From: Candidatus Desulfosporosinus nitrosoreducens
GTDB lineage: Bacteria > Bacillota > Desulfitobacteriia > Desulfitobacteriales > Desulfitobacteriaceae
Assembly (NCBI RefSeq): GCF_030954495.1
Contig: NZ_JAVHUW010000082.1
Coordinates: forward strand, 237,108 to 301,107
Direction of reading: 5' to 3'
DNA length: 64,000 nucleotides
Shown here in pieces: positions 50,399 through 58,862 of this stretch (positions are counted from its first letter, which is position 1; each line of letters starts with the position of its first letter). A program made the translations under genes and the position numbers. Under the pieces are notes generated by a model. That model did no database searches, was not told where the DNA came from, and saw nothing but the letters and a program-made list of their open reading frames with translations.

Positions 50399-52120
50399 TT
50401 AATAGTCAAGACTGGCAAAGTCCCCCATATCAAGTCCCAGATCCTGGAAATAGACAGCATCTTTCTGTAAAGCAGCACTGTCTAACGGTCCTGTACTCAG
50501 CGCTTGCGCCGTTGCTTGCGCTGCGGGTCCGGCCTGTGTCCCGGCTGGTTTTGGGGCCGAAGGGTAGTACTCGACCATAACCACATCACCTGTAGTGGGA
50601 TTGGTCCAATAGGTTACTCCATACCCGGCATAATTGGCTTTATAAAACTTCGTGGCATCTGCCCCGGCTCCCAATAGCTGGAGGATAGTTCCATCGATTG
50701 CCCCGTCTCCCTTCGGGCCGACTTCATAAACTCCCGGAAGTTTAAAATCCTCGGCACTTTGGATCTTGGTAAGACTGCCTATTTTAGGGACCGTGAAAAC
50801 ATCGCTCAATTTTGCCGGGTCTTTATCGTTAGCATAGGCTAACTTCAGCACCAAACCGGAGGCCTTATTGTAGAGGTAAAAATAATCCGTCTGGGACGTA
50901 TCCTCTGTCAAGCCGCTGGTAAAGGCTTTATAGATTTCTTCGACTTTCAGATTGAATAACTTGCCAAAAGCTATGTCGTTGTTTTCAAAGGCGCCCGTAT
51001 AATTTAAGCCTGAAGTATCCTCGCTGAGAGTTCCGTTTCCGGACATCATTCCGACCAAAAAACTGCCGTCGTAATAGAGCGAGCCCTGATTATACAGCTT
51101 TCCTTTGCCATCATAGAGGCCGTTAAGAAAAGAGCCGTCATAGACCAGCTGACCGTTACTGTCGTAATAGCGTCCATTGCCGCTAAATAGCCCTTCAACA
51201 AAATTGCCTTCATAAATAAGGGGTCCCTTCTTGTCAAACAGCTTACCTTGACCCGAGTATAAACCTGCGCTGAAAGACCCCTTGTACTTGATTTTTCCGC
51301 CTTGAGCGTATTCGGTTCCATTTCCTTCAAAGACATTTTGAGCAAAAGAGCCGTCATAAGCCACACTCCCGTCGGAATAGTACTCTTTGCCGTTGCCGGA
51401 TTTTTGATCGTCTTTCATATCGCCCTCATAGAACAGCTTGCCTGCTTGAAAAATCTCTCCTTTCCCGTCCATCTTTCCCGCCGCAAACTCTCCTTTATAG
51501 GTACTTCCGTCATTAAGCAATAAGTCTCCCGCTCCCTCATACAATCCGGCTTTAAAGCTTCCTGTATAAATCTGTTTGCCGTCCTCCGCATACAAGGTTC
51601 CACTGCCCTCATATTGGCCATTCACATAATTGCCGATATATTCCGGCCTGCCGTTTTTATAATATTCTTGGCCCAGGTCAATGTACTTGCCATCCTTCAG
51701 GCGCCCCTTAAACAGGAGATTTTCCATTTTTTGCTCATAAAAGATGGCAACCTTGCCGGTATATTTGGGAATCTGCGGCTGCCCTGTGTAGAACTTGGCG
51801 GTTAAAAACATACTGACTACCCAGGGCCAGGCGACGAAATAAACCAGCAAAGGTATGGCAATCAAAAGTGTAAGAATAATGATCAGCAAGGATTTGGCGA
51901 TATACATTTGTCCGGCATCGACATAATCTTCCCGCTTCTCCGGCTTCAGCTTAAACTTGGCCAATAAGGACGAGAAAAACTTAGGAATCCGGTTTAAGAG
52001 CTTGCTGATATTGGTTAAGCTTGAAAGTTTGTATCTGAAAATCGTAAAGGGCCGCAAGAGCACACTTTTAAGTGTCCTGTACAACATCTGAAGGTTTCTG
52101 ATAAGCAGCTTAAGAAACAT
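50399..52120 (-). CDS. membrane-anchored MORN-repeat protein
   Basis: A 573-residue protein. A basic N-terminal region (1-70) leads to a strong membrane segment near 73-105 (SLLIIILTLLIAIPLLVYFV). Then come nine to ten MORN-type repeats (about residues 160-375) of the form YDGSFLNGLYDGKGKLY, and a C-terminal globular domain with a proline/alanine-rich linker. MORN repeats bind lipids or proteins and act as scaffolds in eukaryotes; bacterial roles are poorly known. It might tether the apparatus to the membrane. Fourteen bases downstream of the cyclase-like gene. Confidence 0.8.
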   Translation of the reverse strand: MFLKLLIRNLQMLYRTLKSVLLRPFTIFRYKLSSLTNISKLLNRIPKFFSSLLAKFKLKPEKREDYVDAGQMYIAKSLLIIILTLLIAIPLLVYFVAWPWVVSMFLTAKFYTGQPQIPKYTGKVAIFYEQKMENLLFKGRLKDGKYIDLGQEYYKNGRPEYIGNYVNGQYEGSGTLYAEDGKQIYTGSFKAGLYEGAGDLLLNDGSTYKGEFAAGKMDGKGEIFQAGKLFYEGDMKDDQKSGNGKEYYSDGSVAYDGSFAQNVFEGNGTEYAQGGKIKYKGSFSAGLYSGQGKLFDKKGPLIYEGNFVEGLFSGNGRYYDSNGQLVYDGSFLNGLYDGKGKLYNQGSLYYDGSFLVGMMSGNGTLSEDTSGLNYTGAFENNDIAFGKLFNLKVEEIYKAFTSGLTEDTSQTDYFYLYNKASGLVLKLAYANDKDPAKLSDVFTVPKIGSLTKIQSAEDFKLPGVYEVGPKGDGAIDGTILQLLGAGADATKFYKANYAGYGVTYWTNPTTGDVVMVEYYPSAPKPAGTQAGPAAQATAQALSTGPLDSAALQKDAVYFQDLGLDMGDFASLDY

Positions 52121-52133
52121 GGCAACCTCCTAA

Positions 52134-54929
52134 TTAACGCATTCTTTCCAGCTCATAAATCGTTGTGTAAGTACTTTGCTTATTGTCCGAACGCAAATTA
52201 TATTCTGCAACATACATATAATTCCGAGCCGCCCCATCCTGGGAAGAATATTTAATGATATCCATAAACATCTTTCTGGCCCTGGCATAATCACCTTTGC
52301 CGAAAAGTTTAACACCCAATTCAAAGCGGTCTGCATGGGTTTCCTTTATTTTCAATAAGGCATAAGGGTCACTGTCATAGAGATCGTAAAGCTGAACTTT
52401 TTCTTCCTCAATCATCACTTCTCCAATGCTTCGGCTCCTGTAGTCACTGCTTTGCAAGCCCTCATGGATCTCTTTCGTACAAGCAACATAAATATTGCTG
52501 TCGAAACAAATGCGCAGGATCGGGTCCGCTTTTTGGGCTTCGTTGGATATGGCCGCCGGTTCCATGCGCTTTTCATCACCGACAAAGCCCAGCATAATGT
52601 TGCCTTTAGCTATATAAATGCGAATATCGACCCCACTTTCTCCTCTGCGTTCTCTTTGCTGGTTCAAAGCACTCAATACTTCCCTGATTCTAAAGGCTGT
52701 CTGCAAGACCAGTTCCGATGTCCCTTCAAACACGGCATTGAACCCATCAGGACGGAAATTGTAAACGGTGCCCTCATTTTCGCTGACTACGGGCACAATT
52801 TTTTCGAAGACGTCATTAATGTTGGCAAATATCGCCTCGCTTTTTTCCCCCATACTAGTGAGCAGGCGAAAACGCAAACATAATAACATCATATTTTTCT
52901 TAGAGACAAAGGATTTTTTACCGACATTCTCAATCGAGGTCTCCCCGAGAATCTCCAGAAACTTTTGCGGTACAAACCTGTAATAGGAAGCATTTAATTT
53001 GTTCAGACTGATCGTTGTCTTTAAAATATTTAAGGACAGCGCTCTGATGGAATAGGACAAGTCTTCAATTTCATCACCGGAGTGTACATCAAGGTCTCTT
53101 CCGTAATCCCCGGCCGCTATTAAATCAACGCCCTTTTTAAGCTTTCGGACATTAAAAACATTAAAATATTCCACAATGATGACCAGGACAACCAGCAAAA
53201 GACCAATCAGTCGCATATAGTTCGTTACGGTGTCCGCCATGGTAAAAATATTCCGGTCCAGGATATTTAAGCCTACCGCCATACTCAGGAGCACAGGTGA
53301 ACCGGAGATTGTCAGCCCGGTAGGCATAACAAGACAAAGAACCCTGCCCCGTGGCGTCATCACTTCAAATGAAGCCAGCCTATTTTGCTCCGCCGTTTTG
53401 CTTAGCGTATTCAAAGCCGGACCGTAGCCGAGCAGACTTGCCGGATAGCCTGCCTCATACCGTTCATTGGAAGCGGTCACAAGGTACTGCCCGCCGGAGT
53501 TCACGATAAAATTAACCTCGGCTGTATTGAGCAAATTGTAGAGATTGTTATCGGAAGTGTCGGCGCGGCCATTTAGCAAAAAGGAAGTGAGATTCTTGCG
53601 GAAGCGCTCAAAAAAATCGCCGGAATTACTGTAGTCCCCCTGGTTGTCCTTTGAATTTTCGGCATAGCCTTTATAGGCGGCAATGATCATCTGCCCTGCT
53701 TTAACCTGATCGGTCAGATACATCTGCCGTTGCGTCTCTTCGGATTGGGGAACAATCACATAATTCGTGAGAAAATAGAGGGCCATAAAGATGACTAAAA
53801 TGACCAGGAAGGCTTGTCTATAGAGAATAGACAGCCTCATATGTAAAAAGCTGAAGTAAAAGTCCCAGAGCAGCAAGGACACAATGATTGCGCCAATAAT
53901 TATGCCGGCCAGGAGAAACCACTGCCTCAAATCTGCCCGGTCTGAAGAATCATACTTACCTATTTCCGGCAAAAAGGCAAACCCGCCCAGAAATATCCTG
54001 TTGAGGCCATTATTGTTGATAATTCCCATGACATTGCCGACATTGCCCACCGCAACAGAATTCAATTGCCTGAATTCCAGTTTATCTTTGTCTGAAATAA
54101 TCTTGTCGCCCTTGATGGCTGCCGAAGGATAGAGGTCGGCTGTAGACATGACATAAATAGTGCCGCTCACTGCCTCACGGCAGTAAAACTGATTCCCCGC
54201 AAACCAGAAATGATCCACAATACTTTTTTCCGCAAATTTGTAGAGCGTATCCTTCTTAGTGGCGGACTTCCTCAGCAGCGACCCGCCTTCCATGCTGAGG
54301 ACCGTCTCCCCTGAGGGAAGCACAATATAAGCGTTGATTTTAGCGGCTGAATCCCCCATTGGGTATGCGTGAATAGTTTTCGCCGGGCCTTTGCTTCCTT
54401 TGGTATAAGCATAGACATCCACTGTTGTGTCATTTAAAAAGCCAAAATAAATATTCTTGTCATCATCACTCATCGAGGAGATAAGACGAAATTTGCTGTC
54501 ATAAAATTGACTGAGATTGTACTTGAAAACTTGGGTGTCAAAACTTCCGTCATCATGGAACATATAGATTCCCACCTGCTTAATTAAGGTGGAGTTGGGA
54601 ACCAAACCATAGGTAGTGAGCAGCAGGTTTTTATCCTGATCCACGAAAATATTATCAAAAATACAATTATTTCCGCCAACAAAATTCGCTATATCCTTGC
54701 GATAAACTTGCCGCCCGGTAGAATCCAAGCTGACGAGGAATACTTGATTTGGCTCTTGGAGAATATAATAAATATTTCCGCTGCGGTCGACACAATGAGC
54801 AGATTCTACGATATTCTCATTCTTGGGCTGAAAAAAGAGTTGGTCAATCAGATTATTGGCAAAAAATACATAAACTAAAGAACTGATTGCCACAAAAATC
54901 ACAATAAAACTAACTGCTTTTTTGAACAA
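52134..54929 (-). CDS. propeller-HAMP-degenerate nucleotide cyclase-like protein
   Basis: 931 residues from a TTG start (GGAGG upstream). Span 1 (about 5-25), then a repeat-containing external region consistent with a beta-propeller (30-330), two spans (about 343-395), an external domain (400-570), a further span (about 580-600), HAMP (600-660), a class III cyclase-like domain (690-850) and a C-terminal TPR-like tail (FELGVKLFGKGDYARARKMF). The first metal aspartate of cyclases is missing (LCLRFRLLT). The second site FRPDGFNAVF keeps an aspartate. Catalysis is doubtful; a signalling or docking role is more likely. Confidence 0.75.
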   Translation of the reverse strand: MFKKAVSFIVIFVAISSLVYVFFANNLIDQLFFQPKNENIVESAHCVDRSGNIYYILQEPNQVFLVSLDSTGRQVYRKDIANFVGGNNCIFDNIFVDQDKNLLLTTYGLVPNSTLIKQVGIYMFHDDGSFDTQVFKYNLSQFYDSKFRLISSMSDDDKNIYFGFLNDTTVDVYAYTKGSKGPAKTIHAYPMGDSAAKINAYIVLPSGETVLSMEGGSLLRKSATKKDTLYKFAEKSIVDHFWFAGNQFYCREAVSGTIYVMSTADLYPSAAIKGDKIISDKDKLEFRQLNSVAVGNVGNVMGIINNNGLNRIFLGGFAFLPEIGKYDSSDRADLRQWFLLAGIIIGAIIVSLLLWDFYFSFLHMRLSILYRQAFLVILVIFMALYFLTNYVIVPQSEETQRQMYLTDQVKAGQMIIAAYKGYAENSKDNQGDYSNSGDFFERFRKNLTSFLLNGRADTSDNNLYNLLNTAEVNFIVNSGGQYLVTASNERYEAGYPASLLGYGPALNTLSKTAEQNRLASFEVMTPRGRVLCLVMPTGLTISGSPVLLSMAVGLNILDRNIFTMADTVTNYMRLIGLLLVVLVIIVEYFNVFNVRKLKKGVDLIAAGDYGRDLDVHSGDEIEDLSYSIRALSLNILKTTISLNKLNASYYRFVPQKFLEILGETSIENVGKKSFVSKKNMMLLCLRFRLLTSMGEKSEAIFANINDVFEKIVPVVSENEGTVYNFRPDGFNAVFEGTSELVLQTAFRIREVLSALNQQRERRGESGVDIRIYIAKGNIMLGFVGDEKRMEPAAISNEAQKADPILRICFDSNIYVACTKEIHEGLQSSDYRSRSIGEVMIEEEKVQLYDLYDSDPYALLKIKETHADRFELGVKLFGKGDYARARKMFMDIIKYSSQDGAARNYMYVAEYNLRSDNKQSTYTTIYELERMR

Positions 54930-54952
54930 ATTAATTCCTCCGGCTTCATGCC

Positions 54953-55744
54953 TTATTTCGCTGGGGCATTTTTTTTCCTCTTCTCAGACCTGGGAGACCC
55001 AGACCGGCGATATAACCTCTTTAAGCGTTTTTGCAGAGAACTTTTCAGCCTGCGAATTAAATAAGATTTCCAGGATTCTTTTTGAAGAAGTCGGTGCGTT
55101 TCCAATAAGGTGTTGTGGATTTGTTTCCAACCTGAAAATGTGCCGGCAATACTTTCGTCCCGGTTTTGCTTTAATTCATCGATATACTCCCAAAGTTCGT
55201 CCGGAACAAAACGATTTTTTACAAAAATATCTTCCAGAATGACTGCTATCCTTTGCCGTTTAAAGGGCTTAGCGGCAACTTCCAGCGGCCGGATAAGATA
55301 ATTGATCTCTATTTTTTGCAGCTTAGCCACAACCACGATATTTTCGGGTCTCAGGCAAGAATAGGCTATAAAATCGGCCATCGCATCCAGACTAAGACAG
55401 GCTTCCAAAAACAGATAGGCATAGGTGCAGCGCAGTTCAAAATTCTCTTTGTCAACTTGCTGAAAATAATTTTTCAGATTGGTTCCTTCATAATATTGAA
55501 AAACTGCCGTAATACTGTGCTTGCCTGATAAAAGATCAATAAAATCAGAATTCGCCTCCTGTTTCATAGTATAAAAGGCGGGCAGGAAGCGCCGGATATC
55601 ATCGTAGTTTTCGTAGATATTCAAAATTAAAGGCCTGTAATGATTGTTTGTTTCCACATCAATACAAAGGCAAGCCCGATAACCTTCCTGCTGTTCAAGC
55701 ACTTCGAGTACCTGATACATGCCGCCCTGGACGAGAGTTTGCAT
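54953..55744 (-). CDS. small kinase-like protein, probable pseudokinase
   Basis: A 263-residue protein with a diverged protein-kinase-like fold. IAYSCLRPENIVVV occupies the position of HRDLKPEN, so the catalytic aspartate is cysteine, and INYLI replaces DFG. No glycine loop or clear ATP lysine is seen. The C-terminal 60 residues are very basic (RRLKSSLQKRLKRLYRR, KRKKN), suggesting binding to nucleic acid or membrane. It lies between the cyclase-like and structural genes. The start at 55744 has GGGAGG seven bases upstream. Confidence 0.6.
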   Translation of the reverse strand: MQTLVQGGMYQVLEVLEQQEGYRACLCIDVETNNHYRPLILNIYENYDDIRRFLPAFYTMKQEANSDFIDLLSGKHSITAVFQYYEGTNLKNYFQQVDKENFELRCTYAYLFLEACLSLDAMADFIAYSCLRPENIVVVAKLQKIEINYLIRPLEVAAKPFKRQRIAVILEDIFVKNRFVPDELWEYIDELKQNRDESIAGTFSGWKQIHNTLLETHRLLQKESWKSYLIRRLKSSLQKRLKRLYRRSGSPRSEKRKKNAPAK

Positions 55745-55854
55745 AGTTACCTCCCTTGTCTGTAGTGGCCTTTTCATCCTCTTCATCTAGGCATGATAGC
55801 CTTCTGGCAAAGCGTGCTCAGACATGCTTCCAGCTCTAAAGGATTTTTAAGCAA

Positions 55855-57657
55855 CTAATCCTCAACAATAACAAAGGCACTGGTTTTGGCCTCCGCATCT
55901 GCGGAACTGGCTGCTACGATTTCATAGGTTCCGGCCGTACTGGGCGCCTGGTAAAGTCCATTCTGGTCAATTTTCCCGCCTTCATCATCTTGCACGCTCC
56001 ATAGTACTCTCTTATCGGCGGTTCCGCTGACTTCCGCTTCATATTGAATCCTCTCCAGGATCTTAATTTTATGAATCTCCGGCTTAATTTTTATGGTTAC
56101 AATATCCTTAGCCCGCATACTGGCACTATCTCTGGTCACTTTGTAAGCAAACCAGCGCACCTTGAGAAAATGGCCTTCCACATGGTCCAGACAGCGAATG
56201 CCAACACGAAATGTGCCGCTATCCGGATACAATATTCCGGCGACCTCTACTTTCGGAATATCCTTACCCTCGTTTTTAGAACTAAAAACATCCCCATTGC
56301 CAAACAAAAGCTTGCGATTCTCACTGTTGCCAAATTCCACGGCAAAATTCAAGCTGACATCGCCGATACCTAAATTGTGGGATATTTCATCCGAAACGTA
56401 GCGCCCATTGACGCGGATCGCTCCGGACAATCGTACGTCCACAATTCCGGAGGCAGTTGCATAATCGTAGGCCTCTGACGAGGGAATGCCAAAATGAAAG
56501 TCAATACTTTTTTTAAGCGGATTATACTTGGCCGAAATCTCCGGCTTTTGCCAATACTTCAGGATCTCAGTTTCGGTTGTAACTTTTTTAATATCCTCCA
56601 CAGGGTTAGTGAAAAACTGATTGCCGGCGCTCTTTCCCGGCAGAGCCGCCACTCTTTGGCCAAAAGGAAGACCCGTTATTTTTCTGAGTATATAGGTATT
56701 GCCCGCATAAACATAATCGATTTTAGCCAAATAGATGGGAGTATCTTCCCCCGACATTTGTTTGTCTAAGCTGCCCGCTTGAATATCGAGCAGTTTCTCA
56801 TAGCTGGAAAGACTGCCGCAGATGTAGACAGCGCACTTCTGGGAAAGCTCGATTTGGTCAATGATGTCCCCCATCCGCACCTTCAAGGCTGCGGGTCCTT
56901 TGGCAAGAGGCACTTGCATATCCGATATGGAAGCTGCTCTTAAGGTATACTCAACGATATGAATATCCCGTTTTAAGTTTTGGTCTTCATTAAAAACCAT
57001 CTTAATCCTGTCGCCTTCCGCGCTTTTCAAATAATCAGATTGAAAGGAATACTCAAAGGATACCTGTGGCAGTTCTGTTCCTTTCACCACCATAAAGCGC
57101 AGGGAAAACTCCTGACCGGCCATTACGGCGGCAGGCACAATTTGATAAATTGCCAGCCCTCTGCTGGCGTATAAGACTTGAACCTGATTCTTGCCGGACT
57201 CGCCTAACAGAGTTTCCACATCCGGCTCACAGGTATCCAAGGATAAGCGATAGCCTTCTTCAATTTTATTAAACTGCTGACTTTCACTGTCTGCCACGCC
57301 GATGTTGTTGACTGGTTCCCGCATTTGTTCCGCGTACTCAAGGCAAAGATAGGCTTGTTCATGGCCCGCCAAACTTTCAAATCCCTCAACCATCTGCAGT
57401 TTGCGGATGATGGGAGAGGTCACGGCAATTTCCCTGCCGGAATAATCCAGAGCCAATCCCGTTTCCATGGAAAAGGATGTCTCATCATTAAGGTAAACGC
57501 CCAGACCGCAAACAACTCCAGTTCCCAGAATGCAGCGGTTGATCAGCCGGCGCTTGTTGTTGTTATAGTTTTGTTCCGTGTCAAAGTCTCTCGCAGTCAG
57601 CATTTTTCCGTGGAAATAGCGGTTGCGTTCCAGGGGAAACAGGGTTTTATTTTTCAT
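55855..57657 (-). CDS. eCIS-associated structural protein with C-terminal Ig-like domain
   Basis: A 600-residue protein. The opening NRYFHGKMLTARDFDTEQNY is the conserved start of proteins found in eCIS clusters. After a mostly beta middle region, the last 85 residues form an Ig-like domain (WSVQDDEGGKIDQNGLYQAP...TYEIVAASSAD). Such domains bind partners or carbohydrate, so this could be a fibre or surface-contact protein. The ATG lies inside the end of the upstream tail protein I gene (11-base overlap), behind GGAGG. Confidence 0.75.
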   Translation of the reverse strand: MKNKTLFPLERNRYFHGKMLTARDFDTEQNYNNNKRRLINRCILGTGVVCGLGVYLNDETSFSMETGLALDYSGREIAVTSPIIRKLQMVEGFESLAGHEQAYLCLEYAEQMREPVNNIGVADSESQQFNKIEEGYRLSLDTCEPDVETLLGESGKNQVQVLYASRGLAIYQIVPAAVMAGQEFSLRFMVVKGTELPQVSFEYSFQSDYLKSAEGDRIKMVFNEDQNLKRDIHIVEYTLRAASISDMQVPLAKGPAALKVRMGDIIDQIELSQKCAVYICGSLSSYEKLLDIQAGSLDKQMSGEDTPIYLAKIDYVYAGNTYILRKITGLPFGQRVAALPGKSAGNQFFTNPVEDIKKVTTETEILKYWQKPEISAKYNPLKKSIDFHFGIPSSEAYDYATASGIVDVRLSGAIRVNGRYVSDEISHNLGIGDVSLNFAVEFGNSENRKLLFGNGDVFSSKNEGKDIPKVEVAGILYPDSGTFRVGIRCLDHVEGHFLKVRWFAYKVTRDSASMRAKDIVTIKIKPEIHKIKILERIQYEAEVSGTADKRVLWSVQDDEGGKIDQNGLYQAPSTAGTYEIVAASSADAEAKTSAFVIVED

Positions 57658-58807
57658 GAACACTTCCTCCAATCAGAGTATCATCAGATATTGCCACAGT
57701 TTCATCAATACTTACATAGTTATACTCTCCCACCATTGAGTTCACGCCCAGATAGGTATGCTTCCCCAGGATAATGCCGTTTTTTAATAAAATAATTTCC
57801 GCTTCGGTATGGGCAGGTATGTTTTGCTTCAAGATGGTCAGAAAGTTGCTCATGATTTTCTGCCGGAACACTGTTTCAGGCAGCATAAGATAAAATTTAT
57901 AGGGATTTGTTCCAAAAAGCTCGTTATATAACTCTTTGTCCCGTCCCTGAAACAACATGTGCTGATAGTGAAAATATTCAATGATCCTTGGCTTGACTCC
58001 CAGTTCACGCTCCACAAGATGTTCAATCCCCTGCTTGGTCCCGATCCTGGCATATTCAGGCATGATACCGGCAATACGCTGCCGAAGACCTTCATCATCC
58101 AGCCGCCTTACCTCCTGAATGCTCACCCAACTGGCAAGATACCTCAGCATCTCACCTTGAGCCCGAGTGAAATTCAGCGTCTCCGGTATCCTGGTGACCT
58201 CATCTTCGATCTCAAAAAACAGTGAATCAAAAATTTCCATAAAACGCTGAAAAAAGTCATTGTCTGCTTGATTATTTTGATAGATTTCCGGCAGGTAGTG
58301 AATTATTTTTTCTTCGGCCAGCAAGAGCTTGATTTTCCGCAGACTGAATCTTTCCGGCTGAGGTACCAGAAACTCCAGTTTCAGCCACAGATAACGTCCT
58401 CTGACCCGAAGCAGACCATCAGTCGAGCCGGTAAAGCTTTGCCGGAAAAGGGCTGAAAGTTCGTTAAGACCGGCTGGCCCATATCCGGAACCTGCGCGGA
58501 TATAAGTGTCGAGGTTGACCAGGTTGTTTCCCAGCCAAACCTCCGGACGATCACTGGCATAAGACGACACCTTGATGACGGAGTTCTCCGGTATATCGGC
58601 ATCAAGAATAATGTTCTGCCAGTGAAAGTCCTGCTCTGTACTGTCAATGGACCCGGTGATGATAACTCCCGCGGCCAATATTCCCTGTTCATGTTCAGGT
58701 CTTTCCGCAAATACCAGCTGATTGTCTCTGGGCTGGAGATTGAGCAAAATGCTTCGTTTCCACTCGCGATTTCTATTCAGCGTGATATACCTTCTGCCCT
58801 TTTCCAT
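57647..58807 (-). CDS. phage tail protein I (baseplate wedge) homologue
   Basis: A 386-residue protein. Residues about 170-310 match the P2 gpI/TIGR02242-like tail protein domain: YLPEIYQNNQADNDFFQRFM, SLFFEIEDEVTRIPETLNF, MLRYLASWVSIQEVRRL, GTKQGIEHLVERELGVKP. The N-terminal 165 residues are a separate beta-rich domain and the tail is short. gpI-type proteins bridge the baseplate and the fibres in phage-like contractile machines. Translationally coupled to the following structural gene. Confidence 0.85.
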   Translation of the reverse strand: MEKGRRYITLNRNREWKRSILLNLQPRDNQLVFAERPEHEQGILAAGVIITGSIDSTEQDFHWQNIILDADIPENSVIKVSSYASDRPEVWLGNNLVNLDTYIRAGSGYGPAGLNELSALFRQSFTGSTDGLLRVRGRYLWLKLEFLVPQPERFSLRKIKLLLAEEKIIHYLPEIYQNNQADNDFFQRFMEIFDSLFFEIEDEVTRIPETLNFTRAQGEMLRYLASWVSIQEVRRLDDEGLRQRIAGIMPEYARIGTKQGIEHLVERELGVKPRIIEYFHYQHMLFQGRDKELYNELFGTNPYKFYLMLPETVFRQKIMSNFLTILKQNIPAHTEAEIILLKNGIILGKHTYLGVNSMVGEYNYVSIDETVAISDDTLIGGSVHEK

Positions 58808-58862
58808 GTCTTCAGCTCACCTCACTATCTCATTACCTTCTTATAATAAAGTTGTCCTAAAA

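Noticed and set aside
52134..54929. Active adenylate cyclase
   Set aside because: The first metal-binding aspartate and the usual glycine of the second motif are missing.
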